This document shows, piece after piece, positions 1 through 7,101 of a stretch of 19,727 nt of DNA (the first letter of the stretch is position 1; every line of letters starts with the position of its first letter). Location of the stretch: positions 1 to 19,727 of the forward strand of contig CACXFP010000118.1 in the NCBI GenBank assembly GCA_902766985.1, given 5' to 3'. The translations under genes and the position numbers were made by a program. Source of the stretch: an uncultured Bacteroidia bacterium (GTDB taxonomy: Bacteria; Bacteroidota; Bacteroidia; Bacteroidales; UBA932). The notes under the pieces are model-generated. The model did no database searches. It worked only from the letters and a program-made list of their open reading frames with translations, and was not told where the DNA came from.

Positions 1-140
1 AGATGGAAAAACTTGAAATACTCGGAAACGACCAGGCCCGCCCCGACGGGATCCATCAGCTTGAGCGACCCGGCGACGAACAATACGGTTCCGACGATTA
101 CGGCGCAGATCCGCCTAGCTACATACCAGATGTCTTTCAT
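1..140 (-). CDS. DoxX/MauE-like membrane protein, N-terminal part only
   Basis: This gene starts at the ATG at 140-138 and runs off the left edge, so only about 46 residues are visible. The start MKDIWYVARR is followed by a hydrophobic helix (about residues 10-26) and then GSLKLMDPVG. A helix followed by a G-x-x-K-x-x-D-P-x-G motif is characteristic of the first segment of the DoxX/MauE membrane family, common in Bacteroidota. The molecular role of these proteins is poorly defined; some members supply or respond to electrons or redox state. Its ATG overlaps the TGA of the upstream thymidylate kinase gene as ATGA, a 4-bp overlap that implies translational coupling in one operon. It is too short to name further. 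Confidence 0.6.
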   Translation of the reverse strand, partial: MKDIWYVARRICAVIVGTVLFVAGSLKLMDPVGAGLVVSEYFKFFH

Positions 141-823
141 TTCCTGTCCAGCTTTTTATCAACCAGATCCTTGACCTTCCTGAATATCTCATCCGGAGGC
201 AGCATCCTCCCGAAGCCGTCGGAGCAATCGACCCTCGAGAACCCGGGATCGGACAGGGTCTGGGTCAGGTACACCTCACGGACACGTTTCTGGAATTCGA
301 TATTCGCTTCATGTATGTCGTTCCTCCCCTCGAGATATCCCCTGTCATCCCCCTGACGGCTGGCAGTGAGTTTCTCCCTGACAAAACCTATCGGGACGTC
401 CAGGAAGATATTCAGGTCCGGTTCAGGCAATCCGAAAATGCCGTACTCCGTGTCGATGATCCACTTCCGGAGCTCTTCCCTTGCATCGGGATCGGGCACT
501 TTCGCGCACTGGTAGGCGATGTTGGAATAAACGTACCTGTCCAGCAGGACGGTACCCCCTTCCGAAAGCGTCTTCCTGATCGAAGGGGCCGCATCATGAC
601 GGTCTCCAGCATACAACAGGGCGACAAGCTGGGGATGGACGGAATCAATCGTGCCGTAATCCCCACGCAGGAACCGGCCTATGAGCCCTCCCCACAGGGG
701 GGCATCATATCTTGGGAAATGGATGTATTCCAGTTCCCCGCATCTAGACTCAAGATATTCCCTCATTTTCCCGACCTGGGTGGACTTCCCCGCCCCGTCA
801 AGACCTTCCAGCACGAACAGCAT
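137..823 (-). CDS. tmk: Thymidylate kinase
   Basis: Cytoplasmic dTMP kinase, which phosphorylates dTMP to dTDP with ATP on the way to dTTP. The protein has 228 residues, slightly longer than the usual 205-215. A P-loop GLDGAGKS lies at residues 7-14, directly after the first beta strand. The DRY motif with YSNIAYQ follows in the middle; it belongs to the dTMP-binding region. A LID segment with RQGDDRGYLEGR is seen in the second half. The start at 823 puts the P-loop at the standard distance from the N terminus and is served by a TATCTTTG -7 box on the same strand at 856-849. The gene is divergent from folP and overlaps the next gene by 4 bp. The identification is secure. Confidence 0.96.
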   Translation of the reverse strand: MLFVLEGLDGAGKSTQVGKMREYLESRCGELEYIHFPRYDAPLWGGLIGRFLRGDYGTIDSVHPQLVALLYAGDRHDAAPSIRKTLSEGGTVLLDRYVYSNIAYQCAKVPDPDAREELRKWIIDTEYGIFGLPEPDLNIFLDVPIGFVREKLTASRQGDDRGYLEGRNDIHEANIEFQKRVREVYLTQTLSDPGFSRVDCSDGFGRMLPPDEIFRKVKDLVDKKLDRK

Positions 824-848
824 ATTTTTCAGGTTTTCAGTATTCCTC

Positions 849-856
849 CAAAGATA
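849..856 (-). promoter_or_regulatory. -7 promoter box for tmk
   Basis: On the minus strand this reads TATCTTTG, an exact match to the Bacteroidota -7 consensus TAnnTTTG. Transcription should start about 5-7 bases downstream, giving a leader of roughly 20 bases before the tmk ATG. No TTTG -33 element is seen at the usual 19-20 bp spacing, because that position falls on the -7 box of the divergent folP promoter. Confidence 0.7.
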
Positions 857-876
857 GGCATTTTTCAGGAAATCTT

Positions 877-884
877 TATATTTG
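877..884 (+). promoter_or_regulatory. -7 promoter box for folP
   Basis: TATATTTG is an exact TAnnTTTG box ending 6 bases before the folP ATG at 891. A start site 5-7 bases downstream would coincide with the ATG, so the transcript is probably leaderless. The box also rules out the upstream in-frame TTG at 882 as the translation start, since that codon lies inside the promoter. Confidence 0.7.
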
Positions 885-890
885 TATCAG

Positions 891-1688
891 ATGGACAGAA
901 AAGTGGAAATAATGGGCATCGTGAATCTGACTCCGGATTCATTCTTCCCCGGCAGCAGGATCCTATCTCCGGACGGGACCCTGGACCAGGACGCCCTGGT
1001 CGCAAGGGTTGCGGGTATGATCCGGGACGGGGCCGACATCATCGACGTCGGAGCCTGTTCCACCAGGCCGGGATCCGAGCCTGTCAGCGCCGGCGAAGAG
1101 TGGGAAAGGCTTTCTTCCCCGCTCAGGCTGATCAGGGACGCCTTCCCCGGCATCACCCTTTCCATCGATACCTTCAGGGCTTCCATAGTATCCAAAGCCT
1201 TCGATGCCATCGGACCCTTCATCATCAACGACGTGTCCGGAGCATCTGACCATTCCATCCTTCCACTTGCCTCAGGCCTGGGACTCACCTACATATGCAC
1301 ACACTGCTCCACGGAAGGTTCTCCTGATATCACGGACAGGGTGTCCTCCTTCTTCAGGGAATTCAGCAGCAGGGCTGAAGAAACAGGAGTGGAAGACTGG
1401 ATTCTCGACCCTGGCTTCGGCTTCGGAAAGTCTCTGGAAGAGAACTACTCCCTCCTGGAAAACCTTCCATCCCTCAGGAGCGCAGGAAGGAAGATCCTTG
1501 TCGGAGTCAGCAGGAAAAGCATGGTCTACAAACTGCTCGGCATTACGCCCGAAGAATCCCTCGTACCTACACAGGCCCTTCATATGGCAGCCCTTGAACG
1601 GGGAGCCGACATCCTTCGGGTTCATGATGTGGCGGAAACCGTACAGACTTTCAAGCTATGGCGGAGCCTCAACGCCGGCATGGCATAG
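891..1688 (+). CDS. folP: Dihydropteroate synthase
   Basis: Condenses 6-hydroxymethyl-7,8-dihydropterin diphosphate with p-aminobenzoate to form dihydropteroate in folate synthesis; it is the target of sulfonamides. The protein has 265 residues from the ATG at 891. The signature MGIVNLTPDSFF lies about residues 8-19, DGADIIDVGACSTRPGSEPV follows, then SIDTF, the NDVSG pterin-site motif, DPGFGFGKS and VGVSRKSM near the C-terminal third: the full TIM-barrel motif set in order. The in-frame TTG at 882 would add three residues, but it lies within the -7 promoter box, so I prefer 891. The gene is followed after about 30 bp by the DUF389 gene on the same strand. In many Bacteroidota folP precedes a diadenylate cyclase gene; that is not the case here. 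Confidence 0.96.
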   Translation: MDRKVEIMGIVNLTPDSFFPGSRILSPDGTLDQDALVARVAGMIRDGADIIDVGACSTRPGSEPVSAGEEWERLSSPLRLIRDAFPGITLSIDTFRASIVSKAFDAIGPFIINDVSGASDHSILPLASGLGLTYICTHCSTEGSPDITDRVSSFFREFSSRAEETGVEDWILDPGFGFGKSLEENYSLLENLPSLRSAGRKILVGVSRKSMVYKLLGITPEESLVPTQALHMAALERGADILRVHDVAETVQTFKLWRSLNAGMA

Positions 1689-1720
1689 TTTTTATTGGAA
1701 ATACCTGAAAAACAACGAGT

Positions 1721-3058
1721 ATGAATATCTGGAAGGAAATCAGGGCATATCTTCGTCTGACGGCGAGCATTGCCGACCAGATCGATAAAGAGGCAGCCGA
1801 AGCGAGTATCCGCCGAAACATATATTTCCGGGGACCGAACGTCTGGATCCTCGTCTTCTCCATTATCATAGCCTCAGTCGGCCTGAACATCAACTCCACG
1901 GCCGTCATCATCGGAGCCATGCTCATCTCTCCCCTCCTGGGCCCTATAACCGGCATCGGCCTCGGCCTTGGGATCAATGACACCAAACTTCTCGGCGAGG
2001 GAGCCAAGAACCTCCTTGTAATGGTGTTCATAAGCCTCCTGGCCTCATCACTGTACTTCCTCCTCTCACCGCTCAACCTCGCAAATCCCACCGAACTGGA
2101 GGCAAGGACCACCCCCAGCATCTACGACATCCTGATAGCCCTCTTCGGCGGTTTCGCCGGAATCCTGGAACAGGCCCGCAAGGAAAAGGGCACGGTGCTC
2201 TCGGGAGTCGCCATCGCTACCGCCCTGATGCCTCCCCTCTGCACGGCCGGATACGGGATAGCGAAAGGCAGTCTCCATTTCTTCGTCGGGGCCATGGGAC
2301 TTTTCATCATAAACGCCATCTTCATTACCCTGGCAACCTACATAGCCGCCAAGTACTTCCATTTCCAGGGAATCAAGTTTGAGAATGAAGTCTCCGCAAG
2401 GCGCACCAACCGTCTTATCACCGCGATAGTGATCCTTGTAACCATTCCGAGCATCTGGTCGGCTGCAGTTATCATCAGGAACAACAGCTTCACGGCGGCC
2501 GTGGAGAATTTCGTTGCGGAAAACAGGGTGTTCGGAAAGAATTATATCTACAATTACCAGATCACCCAGGGCCGCAACCGCAACGTAACTTTTTATACGA
2601 CCGGAGACGGGCTGAACGGACAGGACCATCTCAGCATCATGGACGCGGCCGCAAAGTTCGGGATTCCCGGGGAAAAGATCAACCTCGTGGACAGCAACAT
2701 CTCTTCCGACACCGATAATACGGATGAGATGACGCAGGGAATCTTCGGTATCCTGGAAAGCCAGCTCTCTCAGAAAGACTCACTCATCAATTCACTCAAG
2801 ACCAAGATTGACGCCATGGGCGGCAGGGACATCCCTTATTCCCAGATAGCGAAAGAAGTCTCCGTCCAGTGGCCTGAGATCAAAGAGATTTTCCTCTCCA
2901 GGGGCGCCAGCGTCACTACCGACAGCCTGTCCGCAAGTTTCGGCACCCTGGCGATCATCAAAGCCGTTCCGCCCCTCTCAACCGAAAAGGTACGCCGCCT
3001 TGAGAAATGGCTTCAGGTCCGTCTGGACGACACTTCCGTCGCGGTCCATCAAGAATGA
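1721..3058 (+). CDS. DUF389 family integral membrane protein
   Basis: A 445-residue protein of the DUF389 (uncharacterised hydrophobic domain) family, whose function is not established. After a charged N-terminal stretch of about 40 residues there is a series of hydrophobic helices between about residues 40 and 250, including the family-typical stretches SVGLNINSTAVIIGAMLISP and GPITGIGLGLG, and a later GVAIATALMPPLCTAGYG. The remaining about 190 residues are hydrophilic and likely form a soluble domain; they include a Ser/Asp-rich stretch near residues 325-345 and a predicted helix rich in Gln, Lys and Ser. The gene lies 32 bp after folP with no promoter in between, and a strong terminator follows its stop codon, so folP and this gene form one transcription unit. 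The link to folate is positional only. Confidence 0.85.
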   Translation: MNIWKEIRAYLRLTASIADQIDKEAAEASIRRNIYFRGPNVWILVFSIIIASVGLNINSTAVIIGAMLISPLLGPITGIGLGLGINDTKLLGEGAKNLLVMVFISLLASSLYFLLSPLNLANPTELEARTTPSIYDILIALFGGFAGILEQARKEKGTVLSGVAIATALMPPLCTAGYGIAKGSLHFFVGAMGLFIINAIFITLATYIAAKYFHFQGIKFENEVSARRTNRLITAIVILVTIPSIWSAAVIIRNNSFTAAVENFVAENRVFGKNYIYNYQITQGRNRNVTFYTTGDGLNGQDHLSIMDAAAKFGIPGEKINLVDSNISSDTDNTDEMTQGIFGILESQLSQKDSLINSLKTKIDAMGGRDIPYSQIAKEVSVQWPEIKEIFLSRGASVTTDSLSASFGTLAIIKAVPPLSTEKVRRLEKWLQVRLDDTSVAVHQE

Positions 3059-3068
3059 CGGTGAAACG

Positions 3069-3108
3069 AAGTTCCGGCATCGCCTTTTCAGCGATGCCGG
3101 AACTTTTT
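3069..3108 (+). terminator. Intrinsic terminator after the folP-DUF389 unit
   Basis: A perfect 15-bp inverted repeat (3069-3083 with 3091-3105, arm AAGTTCCGGCATCGC) encloses a 7-base loop (3084-3090) and runs into a tract of five T. It lies 10 bp after the DUF389 stop and between two convergent genes. On the minus strand the following bases are not T-rich, so it should act mainly on the plus-strand unit, though the hairpin may also protect the 3' end of the ptb message. Confidence 0.9.
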
Positions 3109-3132
3109 CCTGACTTGGAAGCGTCTTTCCGA

Positions 3133-4044
3133 TTATTTGTTGACGAACATCACCGCCTCGGCGATGGAATTCAGTTTGGTATCGACTGAATCGGCGCGGC
3201 TTGCAAGGACGCAAGGAGCCGTCGTTCCGACGAGCATACCGGCCTGGCGGACTCCGTCTGCGAGTTTGGAATTGGTCTTCCAGAACACGTTCCCGCTCTC
3301 AATGTTGGGGAACAGGAGGCAGTCGGCATCGCCGGCCACGGGGCTGACGAGTTTCTTGATAGCCACGGACTCCTCGTCGACGGCTACGTCAAGGGCAAGG
3401 GGACCGTCGCCGATGCACCCTTTGATCTGGCCTCGGTCACACATCTTGGCAAGCTGGGCGGCCTCGACGCATGCAGGCATGCTGTCCATCATCTGTTCGG
3501 ATGCGGCGATGAAGGCGACCTTCGGCTTCGCGATGCCGAAACTGTGGGCGACATCAACCATGAAGTTGGTAATCTTCACTTTCTGACGGAAGTCGGGCAG
3601 GGGGATAACGGCCATGTCACTCATGAAGATGAGCTTATGGTATTTGGGATTCTCAATGACACCGACATGGCTCAGAAGGCCCTTTGCAGGAAGGAGACCG
3701 GTCTCCTTGTTGAGGATTGCGCGCAGGAACTTGTCGGTTGAGCACAGACCCTTCATGAGGACGTCACCCTCTCCGTCATGCACCATCTGCACGGCCTGGG
3801 CGACAGCCTTCAGCTCGACAGGATTGTCGATTACATCGAATTTGGAAACATCGAAACCGCAGCGGGAGCAGACTTCGCCAATGAGCTTTGAATCTCCTAC
3901 AAGGACGGCCTTCACGAAACCTGCCTCAACAGCCTTGTAAGCAGCCTCGATGGAATGCTCATCCACACCCCAGGCCACGACCAGTTTCTTGCAAACACCC
4001 TTCGCCTTCAGTTCGGCGAAAACATCAGCAAATTTAGTAATCAT
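3133..4044 (-). CDS. ptb: Phosphate butyryltransferase-family acyltransferase
   Basis: A 303-residue cytoplasmic enzyme of the phosphate acetyl/butyryltransferase family, which exchanges CoA for phosphate on short acyl groups. The features match Ptb rather than the classical large Pta: DVLMKGLCSTDKFLRAIL, LLSHVGVIENPKYHKLIFMSD, ASEQMMDSMPACVEAA, CIGDGPLALD, SPVAGDADCLLFPNIESGN and CVLASRADSVDTKL, ending at the usual Ptb length of about 300. It follows the acetate kinase gene by 15 bp, so the two probably act in sequence: acyl-CoA to acyl phosphate to acid plus ATP. Since the kinase is acetate kinase and not butyrate kinase, the true acyl substrate (acetyl, propionyl, butyryl) is uncertain. 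The symbol reflects the family rather than proven substrate. Confidence 0.85.
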   Translation of the reverse strand: MITKFADVFAELKAKGVCKKLVVAWGVDEHSIEAAYKAVEAGFVKAVLVGDSKLIGEVCSRCGFDVSKFDVIDNPVELKAVAQAVQMVHDGEGDVLMKGLCSTDKFLRAILNKETGLLPAKGLLSHVGVIENPKYHKLIFMSDMAVIPLPDFRQKVKITNFMVDVAHSFGIAKPKVAFIAASEQMMDSMPACVEAAQLAKMCDRGQIKGCIGDGPLALDVAVDEESVAIKKLVSPVAGDADCLLFPNIESGNVFWKTNSKLADGVRQAGMLVGTTAPCVLASRADSVDTKLNSIAEAVMFVNK

Positions 4045-4059
4045 ATGTGTATCAATTAA

Positions 4060-5274
4060 TTATTCATCCATTTCCTGAACGAGGTGCATGGTGTCGCGGG
4101 CAATGGCTAGTTCCTCGTCGGTGGTGACCACCGCTACCTTCACCTTGGATTGAGGAGTGGACAAGAGGGTATCCACGCCCCAGGCCACGTTGGCCTCATA
4201 ATCGAAATCAAGTCCGAGATATGTGAAATTCTCGCATACGCGACGCCTGAGACGGCTGTTGTGCTCTCCGATTCCACCGGTGAACACTATCATGTCGACA
4301 CCGTTCATGGCAGCCACATAGGAGCCGATGAGCTTGATGATGTCATAACTCAGTTTCTTATACACAAGCTTGGCCTTGTGGTCTCCTGCGATTGCGAGCT
4401 CGTTCATCTCACGGGCGTCGGACGTCTTCTCGGAGAGACCGAGGAAACCGCTCTGCTTATTCATCAGGTTCTCCATCTGGTCAGGAGTAAGACCCTCTTT
4501 CTTCATTATGTAGGTCACGATGCTCGGATCCATGGATCCGCATCTGGTGCCCATGATCATACCCTCGAGAGGGGTAAGGCCCATCGATGTATCCACAACC
4601 TTGCCGTTAACGATGGCGGTAACCGAAGAACCGTTCCCGATGTGGCAGGTAATGATTTTGGAATCATTTATATCCACTCCGTACAATCCGGCAGCCTTAT
4701 GGGCGACGAACTTGTGGCTGGTGCCGTGGGCGCCGTAGCGGCGGATATGGTATTTGGTATAATACCTGTACGGAAGGGCGTACATATATGCGTATTCCGG
4801 CATCGTCTGATGGAAGGCGGTGTCGAACACAACGACCTGGGGGACGCTCGGAAGAACCTCGGAGCAGGCTTCTATGCCTAGAAGATGGGCGGCATTGTGA
4901 AGCGGGGCGAAATCGCAGCATATACGGATCTTCTCCTTGACATCCTCGTCCACGATAACGCTGCCGCTGAAGAAATCAGCGCCCTGCACGATACGGTGTC
5001 CGATAGCCTCGATATCATTGAACGACTTGAGGACGCCGGTTTCCGGATCGACAATGGCCTCAAGGACCATCCTCATTCCTGCCTTATGGTCGGGGATATG
5101 GACCTGCCTGACTATCTTGTGACCGCCTTTGGGAGTATATTGGAGATTCGCAGCCTCAAGACCGATATTTTCCGCGATGCCCTTGGCTACTACTTCATAA
5201 ACGTCATCACTCTTCATGTCCAGCAGCTGATATTTGATCGAAGAGCTGCCGCAATTGATTACCAGAATAATCAT
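4060..5274 (-). CDS. ackA: Acetate kinase
   Basis: Transfers phosphate between acetyl phosphate and ADP, making ATP and acetate in fermentation. The protein has 404 residues, the standard length. Family motifs are complete: NCGSSSIKYQLL at residues 7-18, GHRIVQGAD, FDTAFHQTMPEYAYMYALP, RYGAHGTSH, CHIGNGSSV, DTSMGLTPLEGMIMGTRCGS and VFTGGIGEH near the C terminus. It is the first gene of a two-gene minus-strand unit with the Ptb-like gene. A good -7 box (TAACTTTG on the minus strand) lies 55-62 bp upstream of the ATG. It is divergent from the ComEC-like gene. Confidence 0.96.
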   Translation of the reverse strand: MIILVINCGSSSIKYQLLDMKSDDVYEVVAKGIAENIGLEAANLQYTPKGGHKIVRQVHIPDHKAGMRMVLEAIVDPETGVLKSFNDIEAIGHRIVQGADFFSGSVIVDEDVKEKIRICCDFAPLHNAAHLLGIEACSEVLPSVPQVVVFDTAFHQTMPEYAYMYALPYRYYTKYHIRRYGAHGTSHKFVAHKAAGLYGVDINDSKIITCHIGNGSSVTAIVNGKVVDTSMGLTPLEGMIMGTRCGSMDPSIVTYIMKKEGLTPDQMENLMNKQSGFLGLSEKTSDAREMNELAIAGDHKAKLVYKKLSYDIIKLIGSYVAAMNGVDMIVFTGGIGEHNSRLRRRVCENFTYLGLDFDYEANVAWGVDTLLSTPQSKVKVAVVTTDEELAIARDTMHLVQEMDE

Positions 5275-5328
5275 TTTCCTAAAACGTCGTGTATCTTATA
5301 AAATATCATTCAAATTCAGAATCACCGG

Positions 5329-5336
5329 CAAAGTTA
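5329..5336 (-). promoter_or_regulatory. -7 promoter box for ackA-ptb
   Basis: On the minus strand this reads TAACTTTG, an exact TAnnTTTG box, in an AT-rich 113-bp gap between the divergent ackA and ComEC-like genes. The predicted leader is about 45-50 bases. A TTTTG further upstream is about 23 bases away, longer than the ideal spacing, so I do not call a -33 element. Confidence 0.6.
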
Positions 5337-5366
5337 TCAAAAATAATCAGTATTTTTATCAAAACT

Positions 5367-5374
5367 TATACTTG
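5367..5374 (+). promoter_or_regulatory. Possible -7 box for the ComEC-like gene
   Basis: TATACTTG differs from TAnnTTTG at one position and ends 13 bases before the ATG at 5388. It is the best candidate in the gap but no -33 element is visible, so the call is weak. Confidence 0.35.
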
Positions 5375-5387
5375 GGAAACTTCAGAT

Positions 5388-6470
5388 ATGTCGAGGGACA
5401 GGATTTTTGCGGGGCTGTGCACGTCTTTTCTGGCGGGAATTACCGCCGGTATCCTTATCGCAGACCTTTCCAAGCCCGTTTTCCGTCCCTTCCTGGCAAC
5501 ACTGTCCCTCATCCCGGTCCTTCTGTCGGCAATCCGCCATTCGAAGTCCGGCCGCATCAATACGATCCAAGCAGCCGCCGTCTTCGCCCTCACCGGAGCC
5601 TTCTGCTCCCTGGCCGGCCACGGATCTCCGGTCCTGTCATCATCGCTGACAGACCGGGCTGCATCCGCCTTCCGCTCCATCATCGACTCCGTTCCATGGC
5701 CTTCAGACACGACGGGCCCGCTCGTGAAGGCCCTGCTTACAGGCGACCGTTCCGGCCTGCCAAAAGACATCGTCAGCATCTTCCGGCGCAGCGGAGCTTC
5801 CCATATCCTCGCCCTTTCCGGGCTTCATCTCGGAATCATCTACCTCATCCTCTCGAAAACCCTTTCAGTACTTGGACGGTTCCCCGCCGCCTATGTCATC
5901 AGATATATCCTCATACTCGTGATTTCGGCCTTCTACACCATCATGACAGGAGCCTCCCCCTCTCTGGTCAGGGCTTTCCTTTTCATCGTCATCCGGGAGA
6001 CGGGACTCCTTCTCTCCAGGCCCCGGAGGCCTCTTCGAATCCTTCTCACTGCCATGTTGATACAACTCTCCATATCTCCTTCCACCATCATGTCGGCCGG
6101 ATTCCAGCTCTCCTATCTCGCCATGGCCGGAATCACGGTGCTCCATCCGAAGCTCCTCGCCCTGTGGCCGGATGCCGGCTCCCGAGACGGAGGCAGGTCC
6201 CTCCCGGCAAAGATATGGAACGCGGCATCCCTCTCCATCTCCTGCCAGGCCTTTACGGCTCCCCTTGCCTGGCTCCGCTTCCGTTCCTTCCCCCCATATT
6301 TCCTGATTACGAACCTTTTAGCCTTGCCGCTCACCTCCATTGCCATAACCCTTGCTGTCGCAACCCTTTCACTCTCAGCCACCGGACTGTGCCCGGAGCT
6401 CCTTGTAAAAGTAACGGACATAGCCGTCTCCACCCTCGTTTTCATCCTGAGGGTGATTTCGGATATTTGA
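5388..6470 (+). CDS. Short ComEC/Rec2-type competence membrane protein
   Basis: A 360-residue polytopic membrane protein carrying the ComEC/Rec2 channel domain (Competence, PF03772 type). Diagnostic motifs are LLTGDRSGLP, SGASHILALSGLHLGIIY, TGASPSLVRAF and SAGFQLSYLAMAGI, in the family order. The N terminus has two or three hydrophobic helices followed directly by the channel domain; the usual OB-fold (DUF4131) segment is mostly missing and there is no C-terminal metallo-beta-lactamase-like domain, while full ComEC proteins are about 600-750 residues. I chose the ATG at 5388, because the upstream GTG at 5289 would add 33 polar residues that overlap the divergent promoters. In transforming bacteria ComEC carries DNA across the inner membrane; whether this short form does so is unknown. 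It converges on the LolA-like gene with only 15 bp between stops. Confidence 0.82.
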   Translation: MSRDRIFAGLCTSFLAGITAGILIADLSKPVFRPFLATLSLIPVLLSAIRHSKSGRINTIQAAAVFALTGAFCSLAGHGSPVLSSSLTDRAASAFRSIIDSVPWPSDTTGPLVKALLTGDRSGLPKDIVSIFRRSGASHILALSGLHLGIIYLILSKTLSVLGRFPAAYVIRYILILVISAFYTIMTGASPSLVRAFLFIVIRETGLLLSRPRRPLRILLTAMLIQLSISPSTIMSAGFQLSYLAMAGITVLHPKLLALWPDAGSRDGGRSLPAKIWNAASLSISCQAFTAPLAWLRFRSFPPYFLITNLLALPLTSIAITLAVATLSLSATGLCPELLVKVTDIAVSTLVFILRVISDI

Positions 6471-6485
6471 TGATGATCCGGCAGG

Positions 6486-7094
6486 CTACCTGAGATCGGT
6501 AATCACCGTATCGGGTCCCAGCGACCCCTTGTCAAGGACAAAGACGGAAATATCGTCGGAAGCAGGTCCTGCGGAAAAACCTCCAACCGTAAAACGGGTG
6601 ACTGTGCCATCGGCGACGGTCACCTCCGCTTCGGCAAGCGAGAGTTCCGGGGTAATATACATTATGACCTGCCGGACATTGGACCTGGCCTCCGGTTCAA
6701 GGACGGCAACGACAAGGTCCTTCCCGTCCTTCTTTACGGCCCTGGTTTCCTTCACCGTAAATCCCTTGCCCCCCTGGGAAAGGAAAAGAGCGGGATTCGC
6801 CGCAAAATCTTCACCTTCAGACACGTTCTCGACTATGGCCTCTCCCGCAGCCCTGTCCACGGTCCATCTGGACCTGCCGTCGCAAACGACCTCCAGGCCG
6901 TCCCCCTTCATCAGGAACGCACTGCCCTGGACAATGACAGACCCGCTGCCCGTCATGACAGCCTTGCCGCTTCCTGTAGAATAAGTGTACTCAAAAGAGA
7001 CACGTGACGATGCTGCAAGGGCAAGGAAATCGCTGACCGTTTCCCTGGGGCCGGCCATCGCCATAAGGGCTGCTATGAAGGCTATGAGTCTCAT
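6486..7094 (-). CDS. LolA-like lipoprotein-carrier protein
   Basis: A 202-residue predicted periplasmic protein with a signal peptide (MRLIAFIAALMAMAG). The mature part resembles the Bacteroidota LolA-like family: an amphipathic SDFLALAASSRVSFEYTYS start, GSGSVIVQGSAFLMKGDGLEVVCDGRSRWT in which the short CDGRSRWT turn is family-typical, then AANPALF and a beta-rich C-terminal half ending in a VTRFTVGGF strand. LolA carries lipoproteins through the periplasm to the outer membrane. It lies 7 bp downstream of a lipoprotein gene on the same strand, so the two are co-transcribed. It could be a specialised chaperone for that lipoprotein or simply the general one; the sequence does not decide. Confidence 0.75.
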   Translation of the reverse strand: MRLIAFIAALMAMAGPRETVSDFLALAASSRVSFEYTYSTGSGKAVMTGSGSVIVQGSAFLMKGDGLEVVCDGRSRWTVDRAAGEAIVENVSEGEDFAANPALFLSQGGKGFTVKETRAVKKDGKDLVVAVLEPEARSNVRQVIMYITPELSLAEAEVTVADGTVTRFTVGGFSAGPASDDISVFVLDKGSLGPDTVITDLR

Positions 7095-7101
7095 TTCCCT
7101 G

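Noticed and set aside
311..1249. A long plus-strand frame of 312 codons across tmk and folP
   Set aside because: It lies antisense to tmk and in another frame of folP, both of which have full motif sets; its translation is rich in Arg, Pro and Gly without any domain.
4525..4540. A perfect 16-bp palindrome CGGATCCATGGATCCG
   Set aside because: It encodes the conserved GSMDP stretch of acetate kinase, so the symmetry is explained by coding constraint and chance.
4150..4881. A 243-codon plus-strand frame
   Set aside because: Antisense shadow of ackA, with no family features and no promoter.
5234..6493. A 419-codon plus-strand frame longer than the ComEC-like frame it overlaps
   Set aside because: Its translation is rich in His, Pro and Arg and has no membrane helices or motifs, while the neighbouring frame carries clear ComEC motifs.
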